A DNA stretch of 64,000 nucleotides from the NCBI GenBank assembly GCA_020744425.1, contig JAGMUV010000006.1, positions 310,001-374,000 on the forward strand, given 5' to 3'. The translations under genes were made by a program, and so were the position numbers. The notes beneath the pieces are model-generated. The model searched no databases and was not told the origin of the DNA. It saw only the letters and a program-made list of their open reading frames with translations. Of this stretch, positions 10,128 to 21,025 are shown one piece after another (the first letter of the stretch is position 1; each line of letters begins with the position of its first letter). This DNA comes from Dactylonectria macrodidyma. Taxonomy: Eukaryota; Ascomycota; Sordariomycetes; Hypocreales; Nectriaceae.

Positions 10128-12107
10128 TCACAGCTTGTCTGGTTCATCCAAGTACCATGTCGAGTCCTGGTCTTCCTCTTCCTTGGTCGAAAAGCCGTTT
10201 CCCAGATAACGGAACCGGTTACCCTTCCGCAGATAGGTGTATTCCCAATCCTCACCCCTGAAGTTTTCCATCATATGGAAAAAGTGAATGCGGCTACCGG
10301 GGTGAAGAGCTGTGACCGGGCCATCAACAGTCCCGTTTTTAAACCATGAGATGCAGTTTCCACTCCAGGCTGATCGCGGCATGAAAATTTGCGTGTGTTC
10401 TGATAGCTCATCAACAGCAGACTGACTGGGCGAGATGGCCTTAATACCCTCAGTCTGGCATTTCTTAATGATCTTGGTCATATACTTGGCAATGTGTTCT
10501 GCGATAGTAAAAACACTACCGTGTCCGATGGGCGCATTGGGTCCAAGGAACACTGGACGAAAGGTCAGTCAGAACAGCCACAACGTCAGATTGAAGCGGG
10601 GTAAGTATGCAAAACTTACTGAAGTAGTTTGGAAACCCTGGGATTGCACACGACATGTATGATTTCGGGATCTCCCTGGTCCACTTGTCTTGGAGGTTGT
10701 CCTTGCGCCCGAGAATTGGGAATCGCGGGCAAAATGAGACATTGAACCCCGTTGCGCATATGATAGCATCCACTTTTATAAGCTCTCCTATTGGAGTCTC
10801 CAGGCCCTGCGGTACCACTCTCGTTATCGGGTCCGTTACAACCGTTACGTTGGGGGCTTTGAGGGCTTCCAGGTAGCCCACGCCTGGTGTAAGCCGGCGG
10901 CATCCCAGAGGGAAGTCAGGAATCATTGCATCACAAAGGCGTCTGTCCCCTTGCAATGCATCAGTCATGTATTCCCTCACTCTGTTCTGCATGGACGCAG
11001 CGAAATCCGTGTCCTTTAGGGTCTATAGATAGGTAAGCAAATGTAGTGGCTGCCCTAGCGATGCAGCATTGAACTTACAAGTGGGAAGTTCCCGTTTACG
11101 ACCTCTTCGATGGCCTTGATAAATTTTCTGTAGAAGACTGGGTCCGACTTAAAGCGTTCGATCTGTGCCTTGGAGAACCCCTCGTTCTCATTTATCTCGA
11201 CCTGGCTTAGGATGCTTCCGCTGGTTTGAGCTAGTGTCTGGAGTCTCGAGGGTACAATCCAAGTTGGTTCCCGGACAAAATGCACCAAATGCTTGGCGTC
11301 TAGAGCAGGATTAATATAAACACTTCTCCATGCGTGAATGTCGCGTACTTTTCTGAATCTCTGGCAGAATTTGCACGCCAGAGGAACCATTGCCAATAAG
11401 CGCGACTGTCTTGCCAGCATAATCAAACTTTTCGGGCCAGTTTGCGCTGTGAACTAGGTCGCCCTGGAAGTCGTGCAGGCCAGGGATTTCCGGCCACTTC
11501 CAATTGCTAGCTAGGTCAGCACCGGATAGCCCTCTATGCAAAGACGTGGTACTTACTTCAAAATCCCACACGAATCAAGGAGAAAGTGGCAATAGTCGCT
11601 GAAAACGGCGTCTGTCTGCAAGTTGCGGATCTGTAGACGCCAGACGCCGTCGTTTTCGTCCCACTCTGCCCTTTCAACCTGATGTTGAGTCTTGATCAAA
11701 CCGTGCATGTTCTCTTCCTCGCAAACGCGGCAAAGATAATCCTGAATCTCGGTAGCTGTGGAGAAGAAACTAGTCCACTCAGGGTTTGGCCGCCAGGAAA
11801 ACTGATAGTTGTGAGATGGGACATCGCATTTGCAGCCTGGGTAGCGGTTTTCGTGCCATGTACCGCCGATAACAGGGTTCTTCTCATAAACGATGTGCTC
11901 ATAGTCAGTAAGATGAAGTCGCAGTGTCCGGATCATGTTCATGCCGCTCATTCCGGCTCCAACGCCGATAATTCGAAGATGACGCGTAGTTCCCAGAGGT
12001 TGCTCAATAACTTTATATTCAGGGGTGTTATTGCTTGATGGGAGTGTGTTACCAGCGTGGGCGCCTTCTAGCTGGGCTGCCAACTGGTTCAACCTGGGCA
12101 GCGACAT
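10128..12107 (-). CDS. FAD-dependent monooxygenase, Baeyer-Villiger type
   Basis: Five minus-strand exons (12107-11557, 11506-11349, 11299-11079, 11022-10620, 10552-10128) give 585 residues, all junctions GT-AG and in phase. The FAD Rossmann site GVGAGMSG is at residues 48-55, followed by VYEKNPVIGGTWHENRYPG, the usual BVMO substrate loop. The Baeyer-Villiger fingerprint F-x-G-x3-H-x3-W occurs at residues 197-207 (FQGDLVHSANW) and the NADPH Rossmann motif IGNGSSG at about 221-227. The ATG(F) motif appears later as CATGFNVSF. The enzyme should insert oxygen into ketones or oxygenate soft heteroatoms using NADPH; substrate unknown. The first ATG of the frame fits the family's N-terminal extension. 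It is next to an SDR relic and, divergently, a quinone reductase. Confidence 0.92.
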
Positions 12108-12422
12108 CTTGGATCTTGGGATTGTTCGTGGTCTGCGAATTGTTTACAGAGCTGCAAGAATTGAATCTGGACGAGATGCCGACGATAGGTTGTTGCATTG
12201 CATTCAATACGCCGCTGGAAATTGAGGAACCAGAAAGTAGATATAGCCGTTGCTAAGTTGTGGTCTAGAGTTCGATATAGAACATCCGCTAAGACAGAGC
12301 GCATTGCCAACGGGCCGACTCCTACTCAGCACGGTCGGCCAAAAAAATGGCATGACACGAGAAGGTCAATCTTCCAATGCCGTCTTCAGTTCTGGCAATA
12401 GACATTGTGACCGATATATGAC

Positions 12423-12437
12423 GTGCCGAGTACCGAG
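12423..12437. repeat. Copy of dispersed GTGCCGAGTACCGAG repeat
   Basis: Reads GTGCCGAGTACCGAG; nearly the reverse complement of the CTCGGTACTCGG copies at 17.8 and 18.9 kb. Confidence 0.6.
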
Positions 12438-12760
12438 AATGGGGACATTCATCTGATATGCCGAAGTGGATTCGGCTCATCGGTATTGATCGAAACCGCA
12501 ACGCCGAGACAAGGCCCTATTTTTTGATGCGACAGTTAATTGATGTTACAAAACCTACAGTACGATGAAGGAATGCCAATCTGCCTTCTCAACACAGCCG
12601 GTTCTGGAATATATGGATCTGCCTAGAGTGATGTTTAGCCTGGCTAAGAATGTGGTTCGGTACTCATGTCCTGTTCCGCAAGCAAGCAAGCAGTCCATCA
12701 GCAGAAGGGGAAGAAGGCTCGGTCCATTCCTGCAGCAAGTTGAGCTTGAGGGGCGTGTTT

Positions 12761-12773
12761 GCCGAGTGCCGAG
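12761..12773. repeat. Copy of dispersed GCCGAGTGCCGAG repeat
   Basis: Reads GCCGAGTGCCGAG, a close variant of the copy 330 bases upstream. Confidence 0.55.
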
Positions 12774-13103
12774 ACTTGAATCTTTCGTACTGCAAGTACA
12801 TCTAATACTTGACCGACGGATGGACTATTCCACCGCATCGTCCGGTTTTCTGTCTTCTACTGAAGCGCTTTGAGTAGAAATTGTTGGTTAATTGAACCCT
12901 ATGATAGTGTATAAAGTGCTGGGCATCAACATCATATCCTTCCGTCGTTGCTTCAGCGCATTACAGAGCTTTCTAGAATAAATTCGCATACATTGTCGCC
13001 GAGCAAAGCAAATTTGGCTTCGAATCTTCCAAAAATTAAAAGAATTCCACACGCCACTTGCATTCTCTCCCAATTTACGGTCCGCCCATCTCAAATCTCA
13101 ACT

Positions 13104-14087
13104 ATGAAAGCCGTTATTCTCAAAGGACCTGGCTCGGCCGGGAACATGATATATGACCAAGACACTCCTAAGCCAGAGCTTTCGGAAGGAGAGGTTCTTG
13201 TAAAGAATCACTTCATCGGTGTTAACTACGTCGATGTTTACTTGAGAACGGGTTTCTACCCCTCGCCTTCGGGTTATCCACTTATTATTGGAAACGAAGG
13301 CGCAGGAGAGATTGTGGAAATCTGTGGTGAAAACACAACTGATCTGAAGATTGGAGACAAGGTGGTGTGGATTGGCCAAGGAGGTTACGCAGAGTATACC
13401 GCCATGGCTGCGCAATTGGCTCTCAAGATTCCGGACGGAGTCTCGCCACAAGAAGCTGTTGGTGGTTTTCTCGCTGGCATGACAGCCTTGAGTCTCTTAG
13501 AGGAGGCCTATCCCGTCCAAAGCGGACAGACTGTCTTGATCCATGCTGCTGCGGGCGGCCTCGGTTCAATCATGTGCCAGATTCTTCGCAATATCGGGGC
13601 TATCACATTCGCTACAGCCGGAGGCCCAGATAAGTGCCGCTTGGCCTTAGAGAATGGAGCCAATCACGCCATTGACTATACATCAACATCGGGCCCATCC
13701 TGGGTTGACCAAGTCGGGGACCTCACAAACGGAAGCGGGGTTGACGTGGTCTACGACCTTGTGGGCCAGAACACTTGGGAGGGAAGCCTCGAGGCTGTCA
13801 AGCGAAAGGGAAAGGTTGTGTTTGTTGGATCCGCAAGCGGCCCAGTCCCGCCAATTGATCCAAACAGGCTTACGCCAAAGAATATTTCGATCATGAAACC
13901 GACGCTCGGGGCATTTATCACCACGCCGGAGGAGATGCGACACTATGCTATGGGCATCTTGGGTATGATCCGCCAAGGAACGGTGAAGATCAACATTACC
14001 AAGATATATGATCTTTCGGAAGTCAAGAGAGCCCATGGTGACCTCGAGGGCCGACGGACGACTGGGAAGATCTTGATGAAGCTGTAG
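13104..14087 (+). CDS. NADPH quinone oxidoreductase (zeta-crystallin-like, MDR family)
   Basis: A single exon of 327 residues starting MKAVILKGPG. The medium-chain dehydrogenase/reductase pattern is clear: FIGVNYVDVYLRTGFYP and IGNEGAGEIVE in the GroES-like half, GDKVVWIGQGGYAEYT, then the nucleotide-binding half with VLIHAAAGGLGSIMCQ (AAGGLG motif, about residues 151-156) and DVVYDLVG, ending GKILMKL. No zinc-ligand cysteines are present, as expected for quinone oxidoreductases, which reduce quinones by one- or two-electron transfer from NADPH. The in-frame sequence upstream of the ATG has no other ATG and no similarity, so 13104 is the start. Divergent from the Baeyer-Villiger monooxygenase. 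Confidence 0.92.
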   Translation: MKAVILKGPGSAGNMIYDQDTPKPELSEGEVLVKNHFIGVNYVDVYLRTGFYPSPSGYPLIIGNEGAGEIVEICGENTTDLKIGDKVVWIGQGGYAEYTAMAAQLALKIPDGVSPQEAVGGFLAGMTALSLLEEAYPVQSGQTVLIHAAAGGLGSIMCQILRNIGAITFATAGGPDKCRLALENGANHAIDYTSTSGPSWVDQVGDLTNGSGVDVVYDLVGQNTWEGSLEAVKRKGKVVFVGSASGPVPPIDPNRLTPKNISIMKPTLGAFITTPEEMRHYAMGILGMIRQGTVKINITKIYDLSEVKRAHGDLEGRRTTGKILMKL

Positions 14088-15805
14088 ATCAAGGGTCGTG
14101 GACTCGGTACTCCCACGCTCTTCGCCCAGTTTCCCGCTCGTGCTCTTCTTTTTCTCTGGGGGTGCGCTTTTCTTCTTCCATCCTCCGTGCCCTCTCAGCT
14201 TCCGCAGCTTTCTTATGTCGGGCGGAAAGGGCTAATAAGGAGGTTCTACTAGTATCGGGTTCCTAACCTGCCGCCCTCAAAGGCCCCGATCTCTAGTAAT
14301 CCGATCTCGGGATCGATGTCTCCGGGTCTCAAGGAAGCCACCACAGCCCTAGATAAATAGCTGATCTTCCACCCACATAGATAGTAGGATAAGACATTCT
14401 GTCACCAACTAAGCTGTTCCCACCAATCCATTCTGTTTGAAATCAAATCTTGCTCGACCCTCTCTTCAGCAACACGTCTTCCTCTTCCACAGATTGCTGA
14501 TGTGGAGTCAGATTGGAAGTGAAGTAGAGGTGGCCATACCCATCAAGCCGTTGTTCTACCACTGTGCCACGTGTCTTGCCGATTTTGGGCATTCTTTGTC
14601 GGGCATCATGCAACTGAAGCGGTTAATGGGCCTGTCCCCATTTACAAGGATCATTTGGTCCTAAGATAGCCATTGGATCCTTTTTTCATAGTTCATCAGA
14701 AGGATGCGCAGATGTAATTTCTGGAAGAAGAGTTCGCGGCGCACCACCAACATGCTGTAAGCGCTAGCGAAGCCGAGCAGAGCCACACTCCTTCCCTGCT
14801 GTGATTACTGGGAACCTGGTGATACTCGGTAGTCGGCAAAACCAGGGAGGCCGTGAGTGTCACAGCCGAAATGTTGGGTCGCATTAACATCCGGGGTGAG
14901 AAAATAAAGGTGAAAGGGTCTGTGGCAGGAGTTCCATGTCAAAATCCAGTAAACACGGTTGTGCGCCACTTAATTAAGGCACGTTTTCTCACTGGGTTGA
15001 CTAAAGTGTTCATTTCTTGCCACTTTCTTAGGCAGTAGTATCAAGATACCGAGTTTCGGTCAGTCAGTTGATACGATGTTGCATCAGATAGGATGAGTGC
15101 ATTGTGATGTGAGTAGAAGCTCTTGATTTCTATCTAACTGAGGGCTCGCGGCAGACCTATTTGTAGGTCGCTCTCATAGCTGTGATAAGGTTCTCGTTAG
15201 ACCGGATCCCAAGGGATCCGGGTCTTCGAGACCGGTTTGCTAGAGATCCGAGCCTTTGAGACTCATCTCCAGTCTCAACAGTTGATAGATGTGACATACG
15301 ATCTCCTCTGGTAGGATGTTTTTTTTAAGCCTTATATTAGCGAATGTGACTCTCGACGATCTAGCTACAAATGTCAACCGGTGGAATCATGACAATAATA
15401 CATAGCATGCACTGGTTAACGACAGAACTCGTCAACAGATGCAAAGTCTTGATGATTGATTCTCGTTGACCCTTTTTCCTTTCTGCATCTGATGAGATGA
15501 AGGCAACTTGTATGGACATGTTTTGACCGTAATATTACTAGTGCCTCATCCAGAATAATAATTAAAGCGTAAGAAGTTGGAAAATCTTTTCCTCTAATAT
15601 CTCTCTTTATAACTTCCATGAACTGTTTCTTATGAGAACCTGCTTGCAAGTAGATTTATATTCGTATTGAGTGTTGCTTTATAGAGTTGAAAAAAGTGTT
15701 AGAACCTTCGGCTTGATTGCGTTACTTAAGCCTACAAAAGCTATCTCGAGTACTACGCTATAAACTTCTGATCAAGGTTGTCAAGCCATTCTCTGTCCTT
15801 GTGTC
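14088..15805. other. 1.7 kb gene-poor stretch with coding debris and a hairpin
   Basis: On the minus strand, 14110-14330 translates to a charged run resembling RHKKAAEAERARRMEEEKR preceded by frames with stops, which looks like debris of an unknown coding sequence or element. A strong inverted repeat lies at 15199-15226. No intact gene is supported. Confidence 0.4.
15199..15226. repeat. Inverted repeat (hairpin) with CCGGATCCC arms
   Basis: CCGGATCCC-AA-GGGATCCGG forms a perfect 9-base stem with a 2-base loop (15202-15221), extended by AGAC/GTCT on the flanks with one bulged base. A smaller GGTCT-TCG-AGACC hairpin follows directly. Function unknown; it may be the end of an element. Confidence 0.6.
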
Positions 15806-17524
15806 TTAGTATGAATACCTGAAGTTGGGGTTCTGTTTATCGGTCATATCGGCAAACGCAGTGAGGCTCGGGAGCTCGTGTCCGGTGTCTTGTGCCTCTT
15901 TCTGTCTGTTGCAGTAGCTTAAGTACCACCGGAGTCCTACTACCAAAAGGACACACAACACTAAAAGTGGAATTATCGCCTTGAAAAGGGTTGGGTAGTG
16001 CTGAGCAGTCTCAGTTGTTCTAACCAGGAGAGGGGCTACTCCATTGCTGACGCAATATGCCCCCCATATGAGAGATGTTGTGACAACCTTCTTTGTGTAC
16101 CCAGCTGTATTCGCGGTTGCTAAGGACAGGATCATAATGTAGGGAGCGGTGAAGAAACCCAATAGCAGGAACCCAAATAGCGGCACCCCAATCGAAGTCC
16201 AGGATGCCTTCCAGACAATGGCGGACCCGGCAATGAGCGGTAAGGTTGTGACGAAGGCGAGATTGCATCGTTGGTTCCGTACAAAAACCGAGACGACACT
16301 GTAGAAGAGTAAGTAAAATTTAGCAGTGCAGGAAGCGGGAGCGTCTTGATGAATTCATACCCAGCGAATAGTAGTGATAGAAACACCACTCCACCAACAG
16401 AACCTGCCACTAGGACAGATTCGAATTGGCCAAAGCCAAAAGAACTAATGATGACAACGCCAAAACCAGACACGGCTCCGTTGACCAGCTGGCAGGTGAA
16501 GGCAATGATGACGAATGTCCAAGTTTTGAAGTCCTTAAGCGCCTCCTTTACCTGGTGTGGCTTGAACTGTGAGTTCTCAATACCCGTCTGGCCGGCGCGC
16601 ATACGCTCAACGGCCAGAATCTTGTCCTCCATAGACAGAAAGCGCGCCTCAACAGGGTTGTTTGGCAACACCAGAGCAATAATTACGCCCCATACTATGG
16701 TCACAGCGCCGAGGATGATGAACTGGTATTGCCATGGATGCAGAGCACCCTGGATGTGCCCAATTCCCCAGAGAAGGATCGTTCCGAGAACTCCGCCGAG
16801 GCCGCTCGCCGAAACCCAAATGGCGAAGCGCAGGGGCTGTTCGTCTTTTCGGTACCACATGGCGACAATCAAGGAGAAGGCTGCGGGGATGGTTGCCTCG
16901 ATAAAGCCTAGGAAGAAGCTACGTACAATTAGTCCGCAACTCGAGAGATCTGTAAACCGGGAGATCGTACCGGAGAACCATCATGCCCGGATACGAAGTG
17001 ACTGCAGCGGTGACCATCGTGATTGCACCCCATACAGAAATAGAGACTCCACAGAACACCCCGGTAGAAAATCGTTGCGCAAGGTAAGATGCGGGAAACA
17101 CTGATCCGCGTCAGTGCCACGGAGTTATTACACGAGGTTAGATAGAGGATAACCTACAACCGACAAAAAAGCCCCAGTAGAACATCAACGTAACATTCGA
17201 AAACTTTTTGAGGTCCGCCTGAGGCTCGCCGTCGACGATAGCCACGTCGTAAAGGCCCAGATCCTCGATGATGCCGAACTGGGATGCAGCTCCCAGCAGA
17301 GTCTTGTCCATGTATTGAAGTCCGTACGAGATGAACATGAGCGGCATCAAAACCATGTCGATTCGGCGCAGGATTCTTTTATTTTCTTCCGGGGTCAAAT
17401 CCTGCGCAGCCGATTGGTTTGCAAGCTGCGCGCCAACATCAAGGCTGCTGTCAATCTTGACATTCTTCTCGACATGTTCAATGCTTGTCCCCTTCGGTTG
17501 GACATTCCCAGGTGAGTCACTCAT
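15806..17524 (-). CDS. MFS permease, allantoate/nicotinate (Dal5/Tna1) type
   Basis: Four minus-strand exons (17524-17158, 17100-16971, 16918-16361, 16298-15806) give 515 residues. The cytosolic N-terminus ends in LRRIDMVLMPLMFISYGLQYMDKTLLGAASQFGI, the first helix motif of the anion:cation symporter branch of the major facilitator superfamily; later come YLAQRFSTGVF, RFFLGFIEATIPAAFSLIVAMWYRKDEQPLRFAIW and ANTAGYTKKVVTTSLIWGAYCVSNGVAP, all characteristic of Dal5/Tna1-like permeases for allantoate, nicotinate, cysteate, biotin-related or other small organic acids. About twelve membrane segments are visible. The ATG at 17524 opens the longest frame with a proper start; sequence further 5' has none. 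Plasma membrane location is likely; substrate cannot be read from sequence. Confidence 0.9.
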
Positions 17525-17831
17525 AGTTGAGGCTGACGGTGTTTCGATTGACTTGTGAAAGTGTGAAGTATAGTAGTGAGCATTGAGATCTGCGTCGGAT
17601 GCTTCGGTCTGCACCCTCCGTATTTATAGCTCAGAGAAGACACACAGCGACGTCTAAGGCTGAGCCGAATAGACTTCACTGCATTGTCCCGGGCCCGACC
17701 CAGCTACCGAAGTATGGGGTTTGCAGGGTATCACTGGGCCGCTTTCACTTAGCCAAGTAGGAATTAGTGCGGCACATTGAAGCACGCTTCGCAGCTCGCC
17801 GAGAGATACGCTTGATAGAGAAGCGGTCGAA

Positions 17832-17847
17832 GGTGCTCGGTACTCGG
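17832..17847. repeat. GGTGCTCGGTACTCGG dispersed repeat copy
   Basis: Identical over 16 bases to 18963-18978. Confidence 0.7.
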
Positions 17848-18752
17848 TCAAGTCAAAGACAGCCCGGACCCATACGCACCTTCTATCTCCTAAGCTTCTT
17901 CTGTGAGTCTGAAAAGGGTTTAAAGGAGGCTGCTGGATTCAGGTCTCAACCTCCAAACCCCGACACACGAGACCCGAGTGCCGCCCGGGAAATCTCAATA
18001 GTTGAATATCTAGTCGCTAGCGTACAAAGTCGGCATATTATCTTACAGTTCACTATCATAGGCTTAACTCTTGAGTTTTGTTTATGGGCTTCAATATTCA
18101 TCATGCGAAGTAAAGTATGCCGAGTCTTGTTGATGGCCTACGGATAGCCGGTAGGTTAGGAGCTGCGACACCACAACTAATATCAAGCTGTAAGGTAAAA
18201 GGCTTAATCAAGCTCAAATGCAGGGGGCGGACTGGGCTGAAGCATCTGCAAGATTTAAACTAAGAGTGATGACTGACTGAGTTGAAAACAATATGGTGAT
18301 CAAATACTGAGAAAATAATTATACTCCGATTCTGCGGCACTGCCAAGAGGAGTTGATCGTCCTATATAACATCAAACAACCGACAGCTAAATGTATTCCT
18401 GTACTCCTCCGCCGGCAGTAAATATGAATTTAGTCACACTGCATCGATACCTCTTCAGCCGAGCGCTGCAACGGCCTCGAGTAGAAGCAATCAAGGTTGG
18501 ATGATCAGATAGTTCGATTGGAATTGATTCTCAATCAGCACGAGAACCTATTGCTACATCTGTCACTAACCGTTCAGCAGCCGCTCTTATTAAAGCACTT
18601 CACGAAGGTGTACTCCCATAGTCATACCCAGTCCCTATTTTATTCGGGCGTCTTTTCTGCCTGTCAAACCAATCCTTTAGCTTAGGCCACCGAGAAGAGT
18701 GCCGCCAGGTGGGTTATCAAGAGTGGTTGGGATGGCGGGGCGCCCTCAACAT

Positions 18753-18828
18753 CCGGGGAAGTCTGGTCAAACCGGGGAACGTTAATCAAACCGGGGAATG
18801 ATAGTCAAATGTGGGGAAATCGGTCAAA
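18753..18828. repeat. Tandem repeat, four 19-base units
   Basis: Four head-to-tail units of exactly 19 bases with pattern CCGGGGAA-N6-TCAAA: 18753-18771, 18772-18790, 18791-18809 and 18810-18828 (the last begins TGTGGGGAA). The ends of each unit are conserved while the central six bases vary, which is the pattern expected of spaced protein-binding half sites rather than slippage. Confidence 0.75.
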
Positions 18829-18945
18829 TCCATACCACCTACGGAGCAAGCGAGCAGAAGGAGTAGGGATGTCAATTTCGATGGACAGTAATGAAGCCGC
18901 GTGCTGTACCCCTTGACATCACCGCCGCTCCGTTCAGTTTGCGCA

Positions 18946-18987
18946 TTCGGCATTCGGCTCATGGTGCTCGGTACTCGGCGTTCGGCA
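18946..18987. repeat. CGGCATTCGGCTC / GGTGCTCGGTACTCGG repeat block
   Basis: A run of ATTCGGC, CTCGGTA and TTCGGC units, including the 16-base motif shared with 17832-17847. Confidence 0.6.
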
Positions 18988-19059
18988 GGTTGAAGACAAC
19001 TGCAGAGCCGTCGGCGATGGAAGGGCGATGGAGGGGCGATTGCTATGCCCGTGAAACCG

Positions 19060-19537
19060 TGACGACGATGAAGACGGGGTTGTTATGCGCGCAGCGATTT
19101 GTCATGATCCCAAAGCGTTTAGTCTCACACAATAGAGATGGCTGGGGCCAAGTCCAGGAGCGACTGCGACACGATATGCACAAGACATTTGGCTCATGTT
19201 ACCACCTCAGATCACCGTCACCTATTTCTCCTTCTTGCTCAATCTTCTCCAGACCTTTGGCGTGGTGACCGAGTCCGATGCTGCTACAAGGGGTGTCTCT
19301 ATCGCCCAAATTGAGGAGGATTACATCACGTCTCGCAAGTTACTGCCTTCTGCTCGCGTCTCCTACCTGACATAGTATTATCCCCACCACTGGCGCGTCC
19401 AACAACTCGCCGTTGATATAAATAAAGAAGCATATAAAAAGGAAATATCCGATTATACATTTGTTGTCTTCTACTTCTACCCTGAGGTCTCCCAATTTAA
19501 CAAGAACCGCTATGGCCGCCCGCAAGTGCACCGCTAA
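19060..19537 (+). pseudogene. Decayed coding remnant, family unknown
   Basis: A single frame of about 158 codons reads as protein but contains two TAG stops (19133-19135 and 19373-19375) before its terminal TAA at 19535-19537. Recognisably protein-like parts are MRAAICHDPKAFSLTQ, IWLMLPPQITVTYFSFLLN and, after the second stop, YYPHHWRVQQLAVDINKEAY followed by FVVFYFYPEVSQFNKNRYGRPQ. The two stops could each derive from CAG by one transition. I do not recognise the family. The relic lies just downstream of the tandem repeat and convergent with the GPCR gene. Confidence 0.4.
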
Positions 19538-19554
19538 AACCCACCATGTTCCCT

Positions 19555-21025
19555 TCAACCCTGTCTCTTTATGCCTGCTTCTGTAATTCTCGTCGTGCTA
19601 TCAGTTGCAAGAACAACATCGAGACTTGAGACCGAGTCACTATGTACCATCACTCCAGGAGGATTGGACTCAAGGCTTTCACCTCTCCTCTGGCCTTGGG
19701 CCACGTTGCTAGATGATTGCCGTTTTCTTGCACCGAGACTGAAAAATGTGAAATCAGAAAATAGATCATGCCACTGCCTTTTGGAACCCTCATTCATTCC
19801 GTAAATTACTGCATCGACAAGACCTTGAAGGACGATACAGCACTGCACATGTACAGATTAGCGCAGCTATTTTAAACTTGGGAGAGGTTCTCACTTTGTC
19901 AATGGTTTGTAACGCAAAAGGGGCAGGACGACCAGCCGTAGTCTGGTAGATTCTGATGGCTGTAGGAAGCGTCCAAACCAGCATGTATGCGACAGGATAC
20001 ATAAGCATCAGCCGCGCTGTCTAAAATAAAGTCAATGTCATATCTTGTGATTTGGTGAAGTAGAAAACGAACGGTTCTTAGCTTCCTGACTGTCTTTTCT
20101 GAGCCATATCGTCCCCGTACAACTTGATTAGCTTCAGTAGTTACGCTCCGCGATGTGTTGCGCATCGGCACATCGCCTTGGTTCGTTCCAGGTGTAGATG
20201 GATCGGTTGATGAATCTCCCAGCGACAACAGGCTTCTGTGGGCCTTTCGGAGGACCCAGTAGAGTCGTGAATACATGGCGAGGATTGAGAGGATGATGAC
20301 CCATCGTGGGACAAAGTTGACGAATAATCGGACCTCATCTGAAGTAAACCAACACCCTAGCAAATGTGTTATTCATAAGGCACTGATATACGACTTGAGA
20401 CAGGACTTACAGGCTCCAATATCACCATACCCTGTTACCTTCAGGCCGATGCCGGCCCAAAGCAGGCTCAATACCCATGGAGCGACCATTAGCATCACCT
20501 CATGGTCTTGGACCCAAGACGTGAGATGCTTGTGACCGGCAAGAATCAAGTATGTGCAGGCGGAAATCGTCAGAACCCAGTAGTCTGTCTGGATGACGAA
20601 GACTTGAGTCATGAAGCCATTGAAGCTGCAGAACATGGCTTGTTCGGGAGCTCCAATGTATTTGTTGTTGATGTTCATGGATGTTGACAATAGGAAGTTG
20701 AGTGCCATGATGAAATCACTGATGGCAAGTCCGCTGTCGGTTGTTAATACCTTGCAGTGAAGTGGGACATAGCATACTCACAGGATAAGTCGATGGCGGA
20801 AGGATCGCAGTGTCCTGAAGCACTGATTCACAGTCAATCAGTGAGCTTCCAGTATTGTCAAGCCAGGAAGAAGAGGCGCACACAAAAGCTCAGGATGATC
20901 CACCCGGCACCAAGGATCGACGAGATGGAGACAATCAAGACAACAACGCTTTGCACATATATCTGTGAGCCCTTGGTCGGCGCTGCTAGCGCTTCCCGCG
21001 GTGAAATATCAAATGGCAACTTCAT
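19555..21025 (-). CDS. Seven-helix GPCR, class V (cAMP-receptor-like)
   Basis: Six minus-strand exons (21025-20882, 20822-20782, 20733-20411, 20356-20073, 20020-19895, 19842-19555) give 401 residues. A short N-terminus leads into helix 1 (VQSVVVLIVSISSILGAGW), the basic first loop CFRTLRSFRHRL, helix 2 LGLAISDFIMALNFLLS, a third helix with YWVLTISACTYLILAGHK, then WCWFTSDEVRLFVNFVPRWVIILSILAMYSRLYWVL, a long third cytosolic loop rich in Ser/Thr, and TARLMLMYPVAYMLVWTLPTAIRIYQ plus LQGLVDAVIYGMNEGSKRQW for helices 6 and 7. This order matches fungal receptors related to Dictyostelium cAMP receptors; the ligand of the fungal members is generally unknown. It should signal through a heterotrimeric G protein at the plasma membrane. 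Start chosen at the first ATG (MKLPFDIS). Confidence 0.87.

Larger units (their letters stand above)
12108..13103. other. Divergent intergenic region between monooxygenase and quinone reductase
   Basis: About 1 kb separating two divergently transcribed redox genes. It holds two copies of the dispersed GTGCCGAGTACCGAG-type repeat (12423-12437, 12761-12773) and otherwise no supported gene. Confidence 0.5.
17525..19059. other. 1.5 kb intergenic stretch with tandem and dispersed repeats
   Basis: Upstream of the permease. It contains two copies of a 16-base GGTGCTCGGTACTCGG motif (17832-17847, 18963-18978) and a four-unit 19-base tandem repeat (18753-18828). No supported gene. Confidence 0.5.

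Noticed and set aside
12948..13103. N-terminal extension of the quinone oxidoreductase as a possible mitochondrial presequence
   Set aside because: There is no in-frame ATG in the extension, so it is 5' UTR.
16346..17104. 252-codon frame on the plus strand
   Set aside because: Antisense shadow of the Dal5-type permease; the minus strand gives a complete, well conserved protein with in-phase introns.
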